From NCBI RefSeq assembly GCF_963457605.1, contig NZ_OY735139.1, forward strand, positions 2,012,501 through 2,076,500: DNA of 64,000 bases, read 5' to 3'. Positions 19,316 through 28,132 of this stretch are shown piece after piece. Origin of the DNA: an uncultured Gellertiella sp. (GTDB taxonomy: Bacteria; Pseudomonadota; Alphaproteobacteria; Rhizobiales; Rhizobiaceae). The position numbers and the translations under genes were made by a program. Below the pieces are notes generated by a model that searched no databases, had not been told where the DNA came from, and saw only the letters and a list, made by a program, of their open reading frames with translations. The first letter of the stretch is position 1; each line of letters opens with the position of its first letter.

Positions 19316-19342
19316 CGCGCACGGGTGGCGGGATACCTGCCT

Positions 19343-19522
19343 TCAATGCATGGGCTGGACATTCATCTGTTCTTCGGGGTCATAAAGCACGGCCTTGAGG
19401 GCTTCGACCAGGATTCTGGACAGTTCGGCAAAATCCATGTCAGACAGGTCGGATGGTCCGGCTTTCCTGTAGATCTCGGTCAGCCCGTTCAGTTCGATCA
19501 TTGAAAAACATTCTTCAAACAT
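19343..19522 (-). CDS. small acidic hypothetical protein (59 aa)
   Basis: A longer open frame exists upstream, but the ATG at 19522 has a near-perfect ribosome site (AAAGGAGACC, spacing 4-7), giving 59 residues beginning MFEECFSMIELNGLTEIYRK. It is acidic and helix-rich (DLSDMDFAELSRILVEALKA) with no signal peptide. I do not recognise a family. It is convergent to slyX and divergent from the SorC-type regulator, and its length suits a small regulatory or toxin/antitoxin-like peptide, though nothing shows that. Confidence 0.6.
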   Translation of the reverse strand: MFEECFSMIELNGLTEIYRKAGPSDLSDMDFAELSRILVEALKAVLYDPEEQMNVQPMH

Positions 19523-19682
19523 TCCGGTCTCCTTTATTTTAGATAAATCTTTATTATGCATGGATTGCGCAAGGCTTGCCTCTATTGGCGGATATCGGGA
19601 AACAGCCTGGCCTGACGGATTTGACAGACGCGCTGAAACTTGGCAGCACACAGATCAAGAAAACCGCCGGGGAGTGTTTGAC

Positions 19683-20636
19683 ATGGCGAGACGTTCGGAA
19701 GGCGTGGGACGGCTGGACGATGCGGCGCGGGCCGGGTGGATGTATTATGTTGCCGGACGGACTCAGGACGAGATCGCCGCTGCCATGGGCATCTCGCGGC
19801 AATCAGCACAACGGCTGGTGTCACTGGCCGTGGCAGAGCGGCTGATCAAAGTGCGTCTCGACCATCCGATTGCCGCCTGCCTGGAACTCGGCAATGCGCT
19901 GAAGCAGAAATACGACCTGCGCCAGGTGGAAATCGTTCCCAGCGATCCGCAATCCTCCTCGACAACGGTCGGGATTGCCGAGGCCTGTGCAGCCGACATC
20001 GAACGCTGGCTGCGCAAGCCCGAGCCCATCGTGCTGGCAATCGGCACCGGGCGGACGCTGAAAGCCGCAGTCGACCAGCTGCCGGTGATCGAATGCCCGC
20101 AGCACCGGATCGTCTCGCTGACCGGCAATATCGGCCCCGACGGTTCGGCGGCCTATTACAACGTCATCTTTTCCATGGCCGATGCGATCAAGGCCCGGCA
20201 TTTTCCGATGCCGCTGCCGGTTCTGGTCTCCTCGGCGGAAGAACGCGCCCTCCTTCACCAGCAGGCGCTGATGCGCTCGGCGCTGGAACTGGCCGCTGTC
20301 GCCGATGTCACCTTCGTCGGCGTCGGGGAGCTTGGAACAAACGCCCCGCTGTGCATCGACGGTTTCCTGGCCGCGCAGGCCATGCAGGCGCTGGTCGATT
20401 CCGGGGCCTGCGGCGAGATCTGCGGCTGGATCTTCGACGGGGACGGAAAGTTGCTCGACGAGCCCGTCAACGAGCGGGTGGCCTCGGTTCCGATTCCCTC
20501 GCGCCAGACATCCACAGTTGTCGGCGTTGCCAAGGGCACACGCAAGCACGCCGCCCTCAGGGGCGCGCTCAAGGGCCGGTTGATCAACAGCCTGATCACC
20601 GACGAGACCACGGCCGAATATTTGCTCAATAACTGA
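19683..20636 (+). CDS. SorC/DeoR-type sugar-binding transcriptional regulator
   Basis: The 317-residue protein has an N-terminal helix-turn-helix (YYVAGRTQDEIAAAMGISRQ and on, about residues 20-50). A large sugar-binding domain of the SorC type follows (about 60-315; IVLAIGTGRTLKAAV, VSLTGNIGPDGSAA, VGVGELG). SorC-type proteins bind phosphorylated sugars or polyols and regulate adjacent operons. It lies directly upstream of the smo polyol operon in the same direction and is its expected regulator. A 12-bp inverted repeat overlaps its stop codon. The ATG at 19683 is preceded by GGGGAG; a longer frame upstream has no good site. Confidence 0.87.
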   Translation: MARRSEGVGRLDDAARAGWMYYVAGRTQDEIAAAMGISRQSAQRLVSLAVAERLIKVRLDHPIAACLELGNALKQKYDLRQVEIVPSDPQSSSTTVGIAEACAADIERWLRKPEPIVLAIGTGRTLKAAVDQLPVIECPQHRIVSLTGNIGPDGSAAYYNVIFSMADAIKARHFPMPLPVLVSSAEERALLHQQALMRSALELAAVADVTFVGVGELGTNAPLCIDGFLAAQAMQALVDSGACGEICGWIFDGDGKLLDEPVNERVASVPIPSRQTSTVVGVAKGTRKHAALRGALKGRLINSLITDETTAEYLLNN

Positions 20637-20645
20637 GCAAATATT
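20617..20645 (+). promoter_or_regulatory. Perfect 12-bp inverted repeat, candidate operator of the smo operon
   Basis: AATATTTGCTCA (20617-20628), a 5-bp spacer, then TGAGCAAATATT (20634-20645) form a perfect dyad that spans the stop codon of the SorC-type regulator, 138 bp before smoE. It lacks a T tract and is AT-rich at its ends, so an operator is more likely than a terminator. A weaker half-site pair (TGAGC and GCTCA) occurs near 20740-20760. Confidence 0.5.
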
Positions 20646-20782
20646 TTTCCATTGTAATTCAATATCTTGATGCACGCCTTCGGCGGTGCAGCATAGATAT
20701 CGCGTTGACTTTCGTCCAGATAAATGAGTATTTGCCCTTGAGCCAAGCGAATGCTCATCTTAATCTCTTCTGGGAGGAAGAC

Positions 20783-22093
20783 ATGTCATTGAAGACCATG
20801 CTGCTCAGCGCCGTTGCGGCGCTGACCTTTTCAGGCATTGCCAATGCCGAAACCCTGACCATCGCCACTGTCAACAATGGCGACATGATCCGCATGCAGA
20901 AGCTGACGGATGATTTCACCGCCAAGAACCCCGACATCAAGCTGGAATGGGTGACACTCGAAGAGAACGTGCTGCGCCAGAAGGTGACGACCGATATCGC
21001 CACCAAGGGCGGCCAGTTCGACATCATGACCATCGGCACCTATGAAGTGCCGATCTGGGCCAAGCAGGGCTGGCTTTTGCCGCTCGACAATCTCGGCGCC
21101 GATTATGACGTCGACGACCTCCTGCCGGCGATCCGCTCCGGCCTCACCATGGACAACAAGCTCTATGCGGCTCCGTTCTATGGCGAAAGCTCGATGATCA
21201 TGTACCGCAAGGACCTGTTTGAAAAAGCCGGCCTGAAGATGCCCGATGCCCCGACCTGGGACTTCGTGGCCGATGCGGCCCGCAAGATTACCGACAAGGA
21301 CCATGAAGTCTACGGCGTCTGCCTGCGCGGCAAGGCCGGCTGGGGCGAGAACATGGCCTTCCTGACGGCGACGTCCAATGCCTTCGGCGCCCGCTGGTTC
21401 GACGAAAAGTGGAATCCGCAGTTCGACCAGCCGGAATGGAAGAACACCCTCGACTTCTACGTCAAGCTGATGAACGACGCTGGCCCTCCCGGCGCGTCCT
21501 CGAACGGCTTCAATGAAAACCTTGCCTTGTTCCAGACCGGCAAGTGCGGCATGTGGATCGATGCCACCGTCGCCGCCTCGTTCGTCACCAACCCGAAGGA
21601 CAGCACCGTTGCCGACAAGGTCGGTTTCGCTCTTGCTCCCGATACGGGCCTTGGCAAGCGCGGCAACTGGCTCTGGGCCTGGAACCTCGCCATCCCGGCA
21701 GGCACCCAGAAGGCGGAAGCTGCCGAGAAGTTCGTGTCCTGGGCAACCAGCAAGCACTATCTCGATCTCGTCGCCTCCAAGGAAGGCTGGGCAAACGTAC
21801 CTCCGGGCACGCGCACCTCGCTCTACAACAACCCGGACTACCAGAAAGCGGCTCCTTTCGCCAAGATGACGCTTGACTCGATCAATGCGGCCGATCCGAA
21901 GCACCCGACCGTCAAGCCGGTTCCCTATGTCGGCGTCCAGTTCGTCGCCATTCCCGAGTTCCAGGGCATCGGTACCGCCGTTGGCCAGCAGTTCTCGGCA
22001 GCGCTTGCCGGCCAGATCACCGTCGACCAGGCCCTTGCCGCAGCCCAGCAGCTGACGGTTCGCGAAATGACCAAGGCCGGCTACATCAAGTAG
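20783..22093 (+). CDS. smoE: sorbitol/mannitol ABC transporter substrate-binding protein
   Basis: The ATG at 20783 follows GGGAGGAAG and gives 436 residues with a Sec signal peptide (MSLKTMLLSAVAALTFSGIANA). The mature protein is a family 1 extracellular solute-binding protein (ETLTIATVNNGDMIRMQKLT; IMTIGTYEVPIWAKQGWLLP; YMVPxP-like VKPVPYVGVQ) close to SmoE proteins that bind sorbitol and mannitol in the periplasm. Permeases, ATPase and polyol dehydrogenases follow. The 296-bp gap before smoF contains a hairpin that probably lets smoE be expressed above the membrane components. Confidence 0.88.
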   Translation: MSLKTMLLSAVAALTFSGIANAETLTIATVNNGDMIRMQKLTDDFTAKNPDIKLEWVTLEENVLRQKVTTDIATKGGQFDIMTIGTYEVPIWAKQGWLLPLDNLGADYDVDDLLPAIRSGLTMDNKLYAAPFYGESSMIMYRKDLFEKAGLKMPDAPTWDFVADAARKITDKDHEVYGVCLRGKAGWGENMAFLTATSNAFGARWFDEKWNPQFDQPEWKNTLDFYVKLMNDAGPPGASSNGFNENLALFQTGKCGMWIDATVAASFVTNPKDSTVADKVGFALAPDTGLGKRGNWLWAWNLAIPAGTQKAEAAEKFVSWATSKHYLDLVASKEGWANVPPGTRTSLYNNPDYQKAAPFAKMTLDSINAADPKHPTVKPVPYVGVQFVAIPEFQGIGTAVGQQFSAALAGQITVDQALAAAQQLTVREMTKAGYIK

Positions 22094-22163
22094 CAGGCAA
22101 GGTCCTCCAGAGCTCCAGTGGCTCCCAAGGCTGGCCCGGATTCCCCTACAATCCGGTCCGGCG

Positions 22164-22193
22164 GGACCGTCGGCCAGAAATGACCGGCGGTCC
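22164..22193 (+). promoter_or_regulatory. Hairpin in smoE-smoF intergenic region
   Basis: GGACCGTCGG (22164-22173) pairs with CCGGCGGTCC (22184-22193) as a 10-bp stem with one G-T pair and a 10-nt loop. There is no T run. Such GC-rich hairpins after binding-protein genes usually stabilise the upstream mRNA or attenuate downstream transcription. Confidence 0.5.
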
Positions 22194-22389
22194 GGACATC
22201 CGGATCTCTGCGCCCACCTTCCCCCGGTTTTCGTCGCCTGACAGTCACGCGCGCAATCGAGGTGAAACGACCTGACAGGGTCACGACCTTCAGGCACATT
22301 CAGGGTCATCCATATTCCAGGGATGCTCCTTGTCCGCCGCAACCTCACGGGAGGTCCGGCAAGCCCTCTTTGAAGCGGGAATGATTTCC

Positions 22390-23262
22390 ATGGCAACGCT
22401 GCATACACGCAATCACGCCCGTCTGATGATGGCCCCGTCCGTTCTTCTGCTGCTTGGCTGGATGATCGTGCCGCTGGCGATGACCATCTACTTCTCCTTC
22501 CTGCGCTACAATCTGCTGATGCCCGGAACGGAAGAATTTACCGGCTTTCTGAACTACACATATTTTCTCACCGATTCCGCCTTCTTCACCGCGCTGCAAA
22601 ATACGCTGGTGCTGACCGGCGGCGTGCTGCTCATCACCATCTTCGGCGGCCTGGCGCTCGCCCTCCTGCTCGATCAGCCGATGTTCGGCCAGGGGATCGT
22701 GCGCATCCTGGTGATCGCGCCGTTCTTCGTCATGCCGACCGTCTCGGCGCTGGTGTGGAAGAACATGTTCCTGAACCCGGTCAACGGCTTGCTGGCGCAT
22801 CTCTGGCACGCCTTCGGGCTGCAGCCGGTGGACTGGCTGGCCTCCGCGCCGCTGTTTTCGATCATCATCATCGTCGCCTGGCAATGGCTGCCCTTTGCCA
22901 CGCTGATCATGCTGACAGCGCTCCAGTCGCTGGACGAGGAGCAGAAGGAAGCCGCCGAAATGGACGGGGCCGGTTTCGTTTCCCGCTTCCTCTATATCGT
23001 GCTGCCGCACATGGCCCGCTCGATCACGGTGGTGATCCTGATCCAGACCATCTTCCTGCTGTCGGTCTTTGCAGAAATCCTGGTCACCACCAATGGCGGC
23101 CCGGGCATCCAGACCACCAACATCACCTATCTGGTCTATGCACAGGCCCTGTTGCAGTTCGATATCGGCGGTGCCTCCGCCGGTGGCATCATCGCGGTCA
23201 TCCTCGCCAATATCGTCGCCTTCTTCCTGATGCGGATGATCGGCAAGAACCTGGAGGCCTGA
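22390..23262 (+). CDS. smoF: sorbitol/mannitol ABC transporter permease 1
   Basis: A 290-residue membrane protein with six helices and the binding-protein-dependent permease EAA loop (QKEAAEMDGAGFVSRFLYIV, about residues 197-216). It pairs with SmoG to form the channel of the polyol importer. MATLHTRNHARLMMAPS is the likely N-terminus. A TTG or ATG start slightly upstream remains possible because the frame is open. Confidence 0.87.
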   Translation: MATLHTRNHARLMMAPSVLLLLGWMIVPLAMTIYFSFLRYNLLMPGTEEFTGFLNYTYFLTDSAFFTALQNTLVLTGGVLLITIFGGLALALLLDQPMFGQGIVRILVIAPFFVMPTVSALVWKNMFLNPVNGLLAHLWHAFGLQPVDWLASAPLFSIIIIVAWQWLPFATLIMLTALQSLDEEQKEAAEMDGAGFVSRFLYIVLPHMARSITVVILIQTIFLLSVFAEILVTTNGGPGIQTTNITYLVYAQALLQFDIGGASAGGIIAVILANIVAFFLMRMIGKNLEA

Positions 23263-23265
23263 GAG

Positions 23266-24096
23266 ATGGCACGCAAGATTTCCACCCGCCGCAAGCTGAC
23301 CTTCACCGCGATTGCCTGGGCAATCGGCGTGCTGATCTTCTTCCCGATCCTCTGGACCTTCCTCACCAGCTTCAAGACCGAAGCCGAAGCCGTGGCCTCG
23401 CCGCCCAGCTTCCTGTTCTTCCACTGGACGACGGAAAACTATGCCGAGGTGCAAAGCCGGTCGGACTATTTCAAGCATTTCTCCAATTCCGTGGTGATCT
23501 CGCTCGGCTCGACCCTGCTAGGCCTCCTGATCGCCATTCCGGCCGCCTGGGCCATGGCCTTCTCGCCCACCAAACGCACCAAGGATGTGCTGATGTGGAT
23601 GCTGTCGACCAAGATGATGCCGCCGGTCGGTGCACTGATCCCGGTCTACCTGATCTTCCGCGATACCGGCCTTCTCGATACCCGTTCGGGCCTCGTGGTG
23701 ATCATGACGCTGATCAACCTGCCGATCATCGTCTGGATGCTCTACACCTATTTCCGCGAAATCCCGGGCGAGATCCTCGAAGCCGCCCGGATGGACGGGG
23801 CATCGCTCGCCAAGGAGCTTGTCTATGTGCTGGCCCCGATGGCCGTGCCCGGCATCGCCTCGACGGTGCTGCTGAACATCATCCTGTCATGGAACGAGGC
23901 TTTCTGGACGCTGAACCTGACGGCCTCGAAAGCCGCTCCGCTCACCACCTTCATCGCCTCCTATTCGAGCCCCGAAGGTCTCTTTTACGCCAAGCTTTCC
24001 GCCGCCTCGACCATGGCCATCGCCCCGGTCCTGATCCTCGGCTGGTTCTCGCAGAAACAACTCGTGCGCGGTCTGACCTTTGGCGCGGTTAAATAA
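23266..24096 (+). CDS. smoG: sorbitol/mannitol ABC transporter permease 2
   Basis: A 276-residue MalG-type inner membrane permease with six helices and the EAA motif [20 protein letters not shown] (about residues 168-187). It starts three bases after the smoF stop and is followed by smoK after 11 bp, so the four transporter genes form one operon with smoE. Confidence 0.88.
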
Positions 24097-24107
24097 GGAA
24101 AACGACA

Positions 24108-25106
24108 ATGGGCAGCATTTCTCTCCGGAACGTTTCGAAGGCCTTCGGCGACGCCGCCGTCATTCCGTCGATCGATCTCGATATCAACCAGGGCGAATTC
24201 GTGGTGTTCGTCGGCCCCTCCGGCTGTGGCAAGTCCACGCTGCTGCGGCTGATTGCAGGCCTTGAGGATGTGTCGGGCGGCCATATCGAAATCAACGGCG
24301 TCGATGCGACCGACCTGCCGCCAGCCCGGCGCGGCCTGGCGATGGTCTTCCAGTCCTATGCGCTCTATCCCCATATGAGCGTACGCTCCAACATCGCCTT
24401 CCCGCTGAAAATGGCCGGAATGGACAAGGCGGAGATCGACAAAAAGGTGCGCGACGCCGCCTCGGTCCTGAACCTGACCGACTATCTGGAGCGCAAGCCG
24501 CGACAATTGTCGGGCGGCCAGCGCCAACGGGTGGCGATCGGTCGGGCAATCGTCCGCCAGCCCTCTGCCTTCCTGTTCGACGAACCGCTGTCGAACCTTG
24601 ACGCGGCGCTTCGTGTCAACATGCGGCTGGAAATCAGCGAGCTGCACCAGCAGCTGAAGACCACGATGATCTATGTGACGCACGACCAGGTGGAAGCGAT
24701 GACAATGGCCGACAAGATCGTGGTGTTGAACAAGGGCCGCATCGAACAGGTCGGCTCGCCTCTCGACCTCTACCGCTCGCCCGCAAATCTCTTCGTCGCG
24801 GGCTTCATCGGCTCGCCGAAGATGAACCTTGTTTCAGGCGACTATGCCAAGGCGCTGGGGGCCACCACCATCGGCATCCGTCCCGAGCATCTCACGCTGT
24901 CGACCACCGAAGGCGACTGGAAGGGGACGGTGACGGTCGCCGAACATCTGGGCTCCGACACGTTCCTGCATATCCAGTTGCCCGGCACCGGCCAGATCAA
25001 TGCAAGGGTCGGAGGCGAAATGCCGGTGACCCATGGAGATACTGTCTACCTCACCCCGCAGCGTGAGCGTATCCACCGCTTCAATGACAAGGGACTGGCA
25101 CAATGA
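24108..25106 (+). CDS. smoK: sorbitol/mannitol ABC transporter ATP-binding protein
   Basis: This 332-residue protein is a MalK/UgpC-type ATPase. It has Walker [10 protein letters not shown] (residues 37-45), Q-loop [11 protein letters not shown], signature LSGGQRQR (about 134-141), Walker B and switch ([24 protein letters not shown]), and a C-terminal TOBE domain (about 235-330). It powers SmoFG. Its stop overlaps the start of smoS (ATGA), linking transport to the first dehydrogenase. Confidence 0.9.
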
Positions 25107-25879
25107 GCAGCCGCCTCCACGGAAAATCCGCCCTCATCACCGGTTCGGCACGCGGCATAGGCCGCGCCTTTGCCGAGGCCTATGTGCGCGAAGGGGCGAC
25201 CGTCGCCATCGCCGACATCAACCTTCAGCGTGCCACCGAGACCGCCACTGAAATCGGCCCGCAGGCCTATGCGGTCGAGATGGACGTCACCCGGCAGGCC
25301 TCCATCGACCAGGCGATCCGCACTGTCGAGGAAAAGACCGGCGGCATCGACATCCTCATCAACAATGCCGCATTGTTCGACCTGTCGCCGATCATCGAGA
25401 TCAGCCGGGAAAGCTATGAGCGGCTGTTTTCGATCAATGTCGCGGGATCGCTGTTTACCCTGCAGGCGGCGGCAAAATCGATGATATCACGCGGCAAGGG
25501 CGGCAAGATCATCAACATGGCAAGCCAGGCCGGACGGCGCGGCGAAGCGCTGGTTGCGGTCTATTGCGCCACCAAGGCCGCCGTCATCAGCCTCACCCAG
25601 TCCGCAGGCCTCGACCTGATCCGGCATGGCATCAATGTCAACGCGATTGCCCCCGGCGTCGTCGATGGCGAGCACTGGGACGGGGTCGACGCGCTCTTTG
25701 CCCGCTATGAAAACCGCCCGCGCGGCGAAAAGAAGAAGCTGGTCGGCGAGGCCGTGCCCTTCGGACGCATGGGCAAGGCGGAAGACCTGACCGGCATGGC
25801 AATTTTCCTCGCCTCGTCCGAAGCCGATTACATCGTCGCCCAGACATACAATGTCGATGGCGGCAACTGGATGAGCTGA
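25103..25879 (+). CDS. smoS: sorbitol dehydrogenase (L-iditol 2-dehydrogenase, SDR family)
   Basis: A 258-residue short-chain dehydrogenase with the cofactor motif [11 protein letters not shown] (residues 14-24), NNAA (about 88-91) and the catalytic YCATK (Tyr153, Lys157 region). SmoS oxidises sorbitol (and galactitol or L-iditol) to a ketose with NAD. It overlaps smoK by four bases and precedes mtlK by 27 bp, as expected for the rhizobial sorbitol-mannitol operon. Confidence 0.87.
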
Positions 25880-25906
25880 CGGGCGGCCACGCCGGAGAGG
25901 ACTACC

Positions 25907-27394
25907 ATGACCATACCCCTGTCGCTCGCCACGCTCGACCGGATCTCGGCGAAAGCCGAGGTGCCCGGCTACCGGCGCGAGCAGCTGAAACCGGGCATCC
26001 TGCATTTCGGCGTCGGCAATTTCCACCGGGCACATCAGGCGGTCTATCTCGACACGCTGTTCAATGCCGGGGGCGATCTCGACTGGGCGATCCTCGGAGC
26101 GGGCACCATGCCGTCCGATGCCGCCATGCGGGAAAAGCTCGGCCGCCAGGATTTTCTGACCACTGTCGTCGAGCAGGACGTCCATGTCATGGCGGCGCGG
26201 GTGACCGGCGTGATGACCGGCATCCTGCCGGTTGGCGATGCCGGGGCCATCGTTGCAGCCCTTGCCGATCCCGCCATCCGCATCGTCTCGATGACCATTA
26301 CCGAGGGCGGCTATTTCATCGATGCCGCCGGTGCCTTCAACCCCGCCCATCCGGCCATTGTCGCCGATGCCGCCAGTCCCGGATCGCCGAAGACCGTTTT
26401 CGGCCTGCTTCTCGCCGGGCTGAAACGCCGCCGCGCCGCAGGCACCCTCCCCTTCACGGTGATGAGTTGCGACAACATTCCGCACAATGGCAAGGTGGTC
26501 CGCAATGCCGTCACGGGACTTGCCGCCCTCATCGATCCCGAGCTTGCCCTGTGGGTCGGGGCAAATGTGGCCTTCCCGAATTCGATGGTCGACCGCATCA
26601 CGCCCGCGACCGGGCCGCGCGAGATTGCGGCCTTGCGTGACCAGTTCGGCATCGAGGACAACTGGCCGGTTTTCTGCGAGGAATTCAGCCAGTGGGTGAT
26701 GGAGGACACCTTCCCCGCCGGGCGTCCGGCGCTGGAAAAGGCCGGCGTCACCTTCGTGTCCGATGTCTCGCCCTTTGAACTGATGAAGATCCGCATCCTG
26801 AACGGTGGCCATGCGGCGATTGCCTATCCCGCCGCCCTGCTCGACATCCACTTCGTCCATGAGGCGATGGACCATCCGCTGATCCGCGCCTTCCTGGCAA
26901 AGCTCGAAAACGAGGAAATCATCCCTGTCGTGCCGCCGGTGCCGGATACCAGCCTCGGCGATTATTTCGCCCTGATCGAGCGGCGGTTTTCCAATCCGAG
27001 GATCGGCGACACCATTCCGCGCCTGGCGCAGGACGGCTCCAACCGGCAACCGAAATTCATCCTGCCGTCGACCGCCGACCGGCTGGCAAAGGGCGAGGGC
27101 ATTACCGGCCTGTCACTGGTTTCGGCCCTGTGGTGCCGCTATTTCGAGGGCACGAGTGACAGCGGCGCGACAATCACCTTCAACGACGTGCAATCAGACA
27201 GCCTGCACAGGGCGGCCCTGGCATCGCGGACCGATCCAATGGCGTTCCTGGTGCCGGACGAGATCTTCGGCGCTGTCAACCGGGATGAACGGTTCCGCAA
27301 GGCCTTTGCCCATGCCCTACACACCCTTCATCAACAGGGGACGGCAGCGACACTGAAGCTTTATCTTGACAACAAGCTGGGGCTTCCAGCCTGA
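25907..27394 (+). CDS. mtlK: mannitol 2-dehydrogenase (polyol dehydrogenase family)
   Basis: At 495 residues this is a long-chain mannitol dehydrogenase. It has the N-terminal cofactor region ILHFGVGNFHRAHQAVYLD (about residues 28-46), TITEGGYFID (about 131), SCDNIPHNGKVVRN (about 187-200) and the lysine-containing ELMKIRILNGGHAAIAY (about 287-303) that carries the catalytic site. It converts D-mannitol to D-fructose with NAD. The ribosome site is GGAGAGG. Arabitol is a common alternative substrate, which would fit the pentulose kinase two genes downstream. Confidence 0.88.
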   Translation: MTIPLSLATLDRISAKAEVPGYRREQLKPGILHFGVGNFHRAHQAVYLDTLFNAGGDLDWAILGAGTMPSDAAMREKLGRQDFLTTVVEQDVHVMAARVTGVMTGILPVGDAGAIVAALADPAIRIVSMTITEGGYFIDAAGAFNPAHPAIVADAASPGSPKTVFGLLLAGLKRRRAAGTLPFTVMSCDNIPHNGKVVRNAVTGLAALIDPELALWVGANVAFPNSMVDRITPATGPREIAALRDQFGIEDNWPVFCEEFSQWVMEDTFPAGRPALEKAGVTFVSDVSPFELMKIRILNGGHAAIAYPAALLDIHFVHEAMDHPLIRAFLAKLENEEIIPVVPPVPDTSLGDYFALIERRFSNPRIGDTIPRLAQDGSNRQPKFILPSTADRLAKGEGITGLSLVSALWCRYFEGTSDSGATITFNDVQSDSLHRAALASRTDPMAFLVPDEIFGAVNRDERFRKAFAHALHTLHQQGTAATLKLYLDNKLGLPA

Positions 27395-27425
27395 TGGATT
27401 GATTGACCATGACCCCGGGATCCAG

Positions 27426-28112
27426 ATGAACACCGACCCCTCGCTTGCGACCAACCGCCGCCTCGTGATCTTCGATTGCGACGGCGTGCTGGTCGACAGC
27501 GAGCCGGTGTCGATCCGGGTTCTGGTCGAGGCGATGAACCGGGCAGGTGCCGAGGTAACCGAGGCGGATGCCTACCGGCTGTTTCTCGGGCGCAGCCTTG
27601 CCGCGGTCACCGATTGCCTGAAGCAGCAATACGGGCTGGACGCCGATCCCGGCTTTCTCGACGCCATGCGCCGCGATCTCTACGGGCGCTTTCGAACCGA
27701 GTTGCAGCCGATCAGGGGCATATTGGAAACGCTCGACAGGCTGGCGCTGGCCCGCTGCGTGGCCTCCTCCAGCCAGATGGAGCGCATCCGCCTGTCGCTG
27801 ACCATCACCGGACTGATCGACCGGCTGGCACCGCATCTCTTTTCGGCCAGCATGGTGGAGAACGGCAAGCCCGCCCCCGATCTCTTCCTGCATGCTGCCG
27901 CCGCCATGGGTTTTTCACCGGGCCAGTGCATCGTCGTCGAGGACAGTCCGGCCGGCGTTCTCGCAGCCCAGGCAGCCGGCATGAAGGTGCTGCTCTTTAC
28001 CGGCGGCACCCATGCCCTGCAGGAGACCTACCGGGAGGAAATCCGCCAGGTCTCCCCAAATGCCACATTTGACGCGATGCCGGATTTGTTACACCTTGTC
28101 GATGAAGTTTGA
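27426..28112 (+). CDS. HAD-IA family hydrolase (sugar phosphatase-like)
   Basis: From the ATG at 27426 the protein has 228 residues with HAD motif I DCDGVLVDSE (nucleophile and acid aspartates near residues 18-20), motif II in ASSSQMERIRLSL, and motif IV in VVEDSPAGVLAAQAAGM. Small phosphatases of this type often clear sugar phosphates in polyol operons. Its frame is open to a TTG inside mtlK, but ATG 27426 gives the normal family N-terminus. Its substrate cannot be told. Confidence 0.82.
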   Translation: MNTDPSLATNRRLVIFDCDGVLVDSEPVSIRVLVEAMNRAGAEVTEADAYRLFLGRSLAAVTDCLKQQYGLDADPGFLDAMRRDLYGRFRTELQPIRGILETLDRLALARCVASSSQMERIRLSLTITGLIDRLAPHLFSASMVENGKPAPDLFLHAAAAMGFSPGQCIVVEDSPAGVLAAQAAGMKVLLFTGGTHALQETYREEIRQVSPNATFDAMPDLLHLVDEV

Positions 28113-28132
28113 CGGGGCAGGATCGGGTCGCA

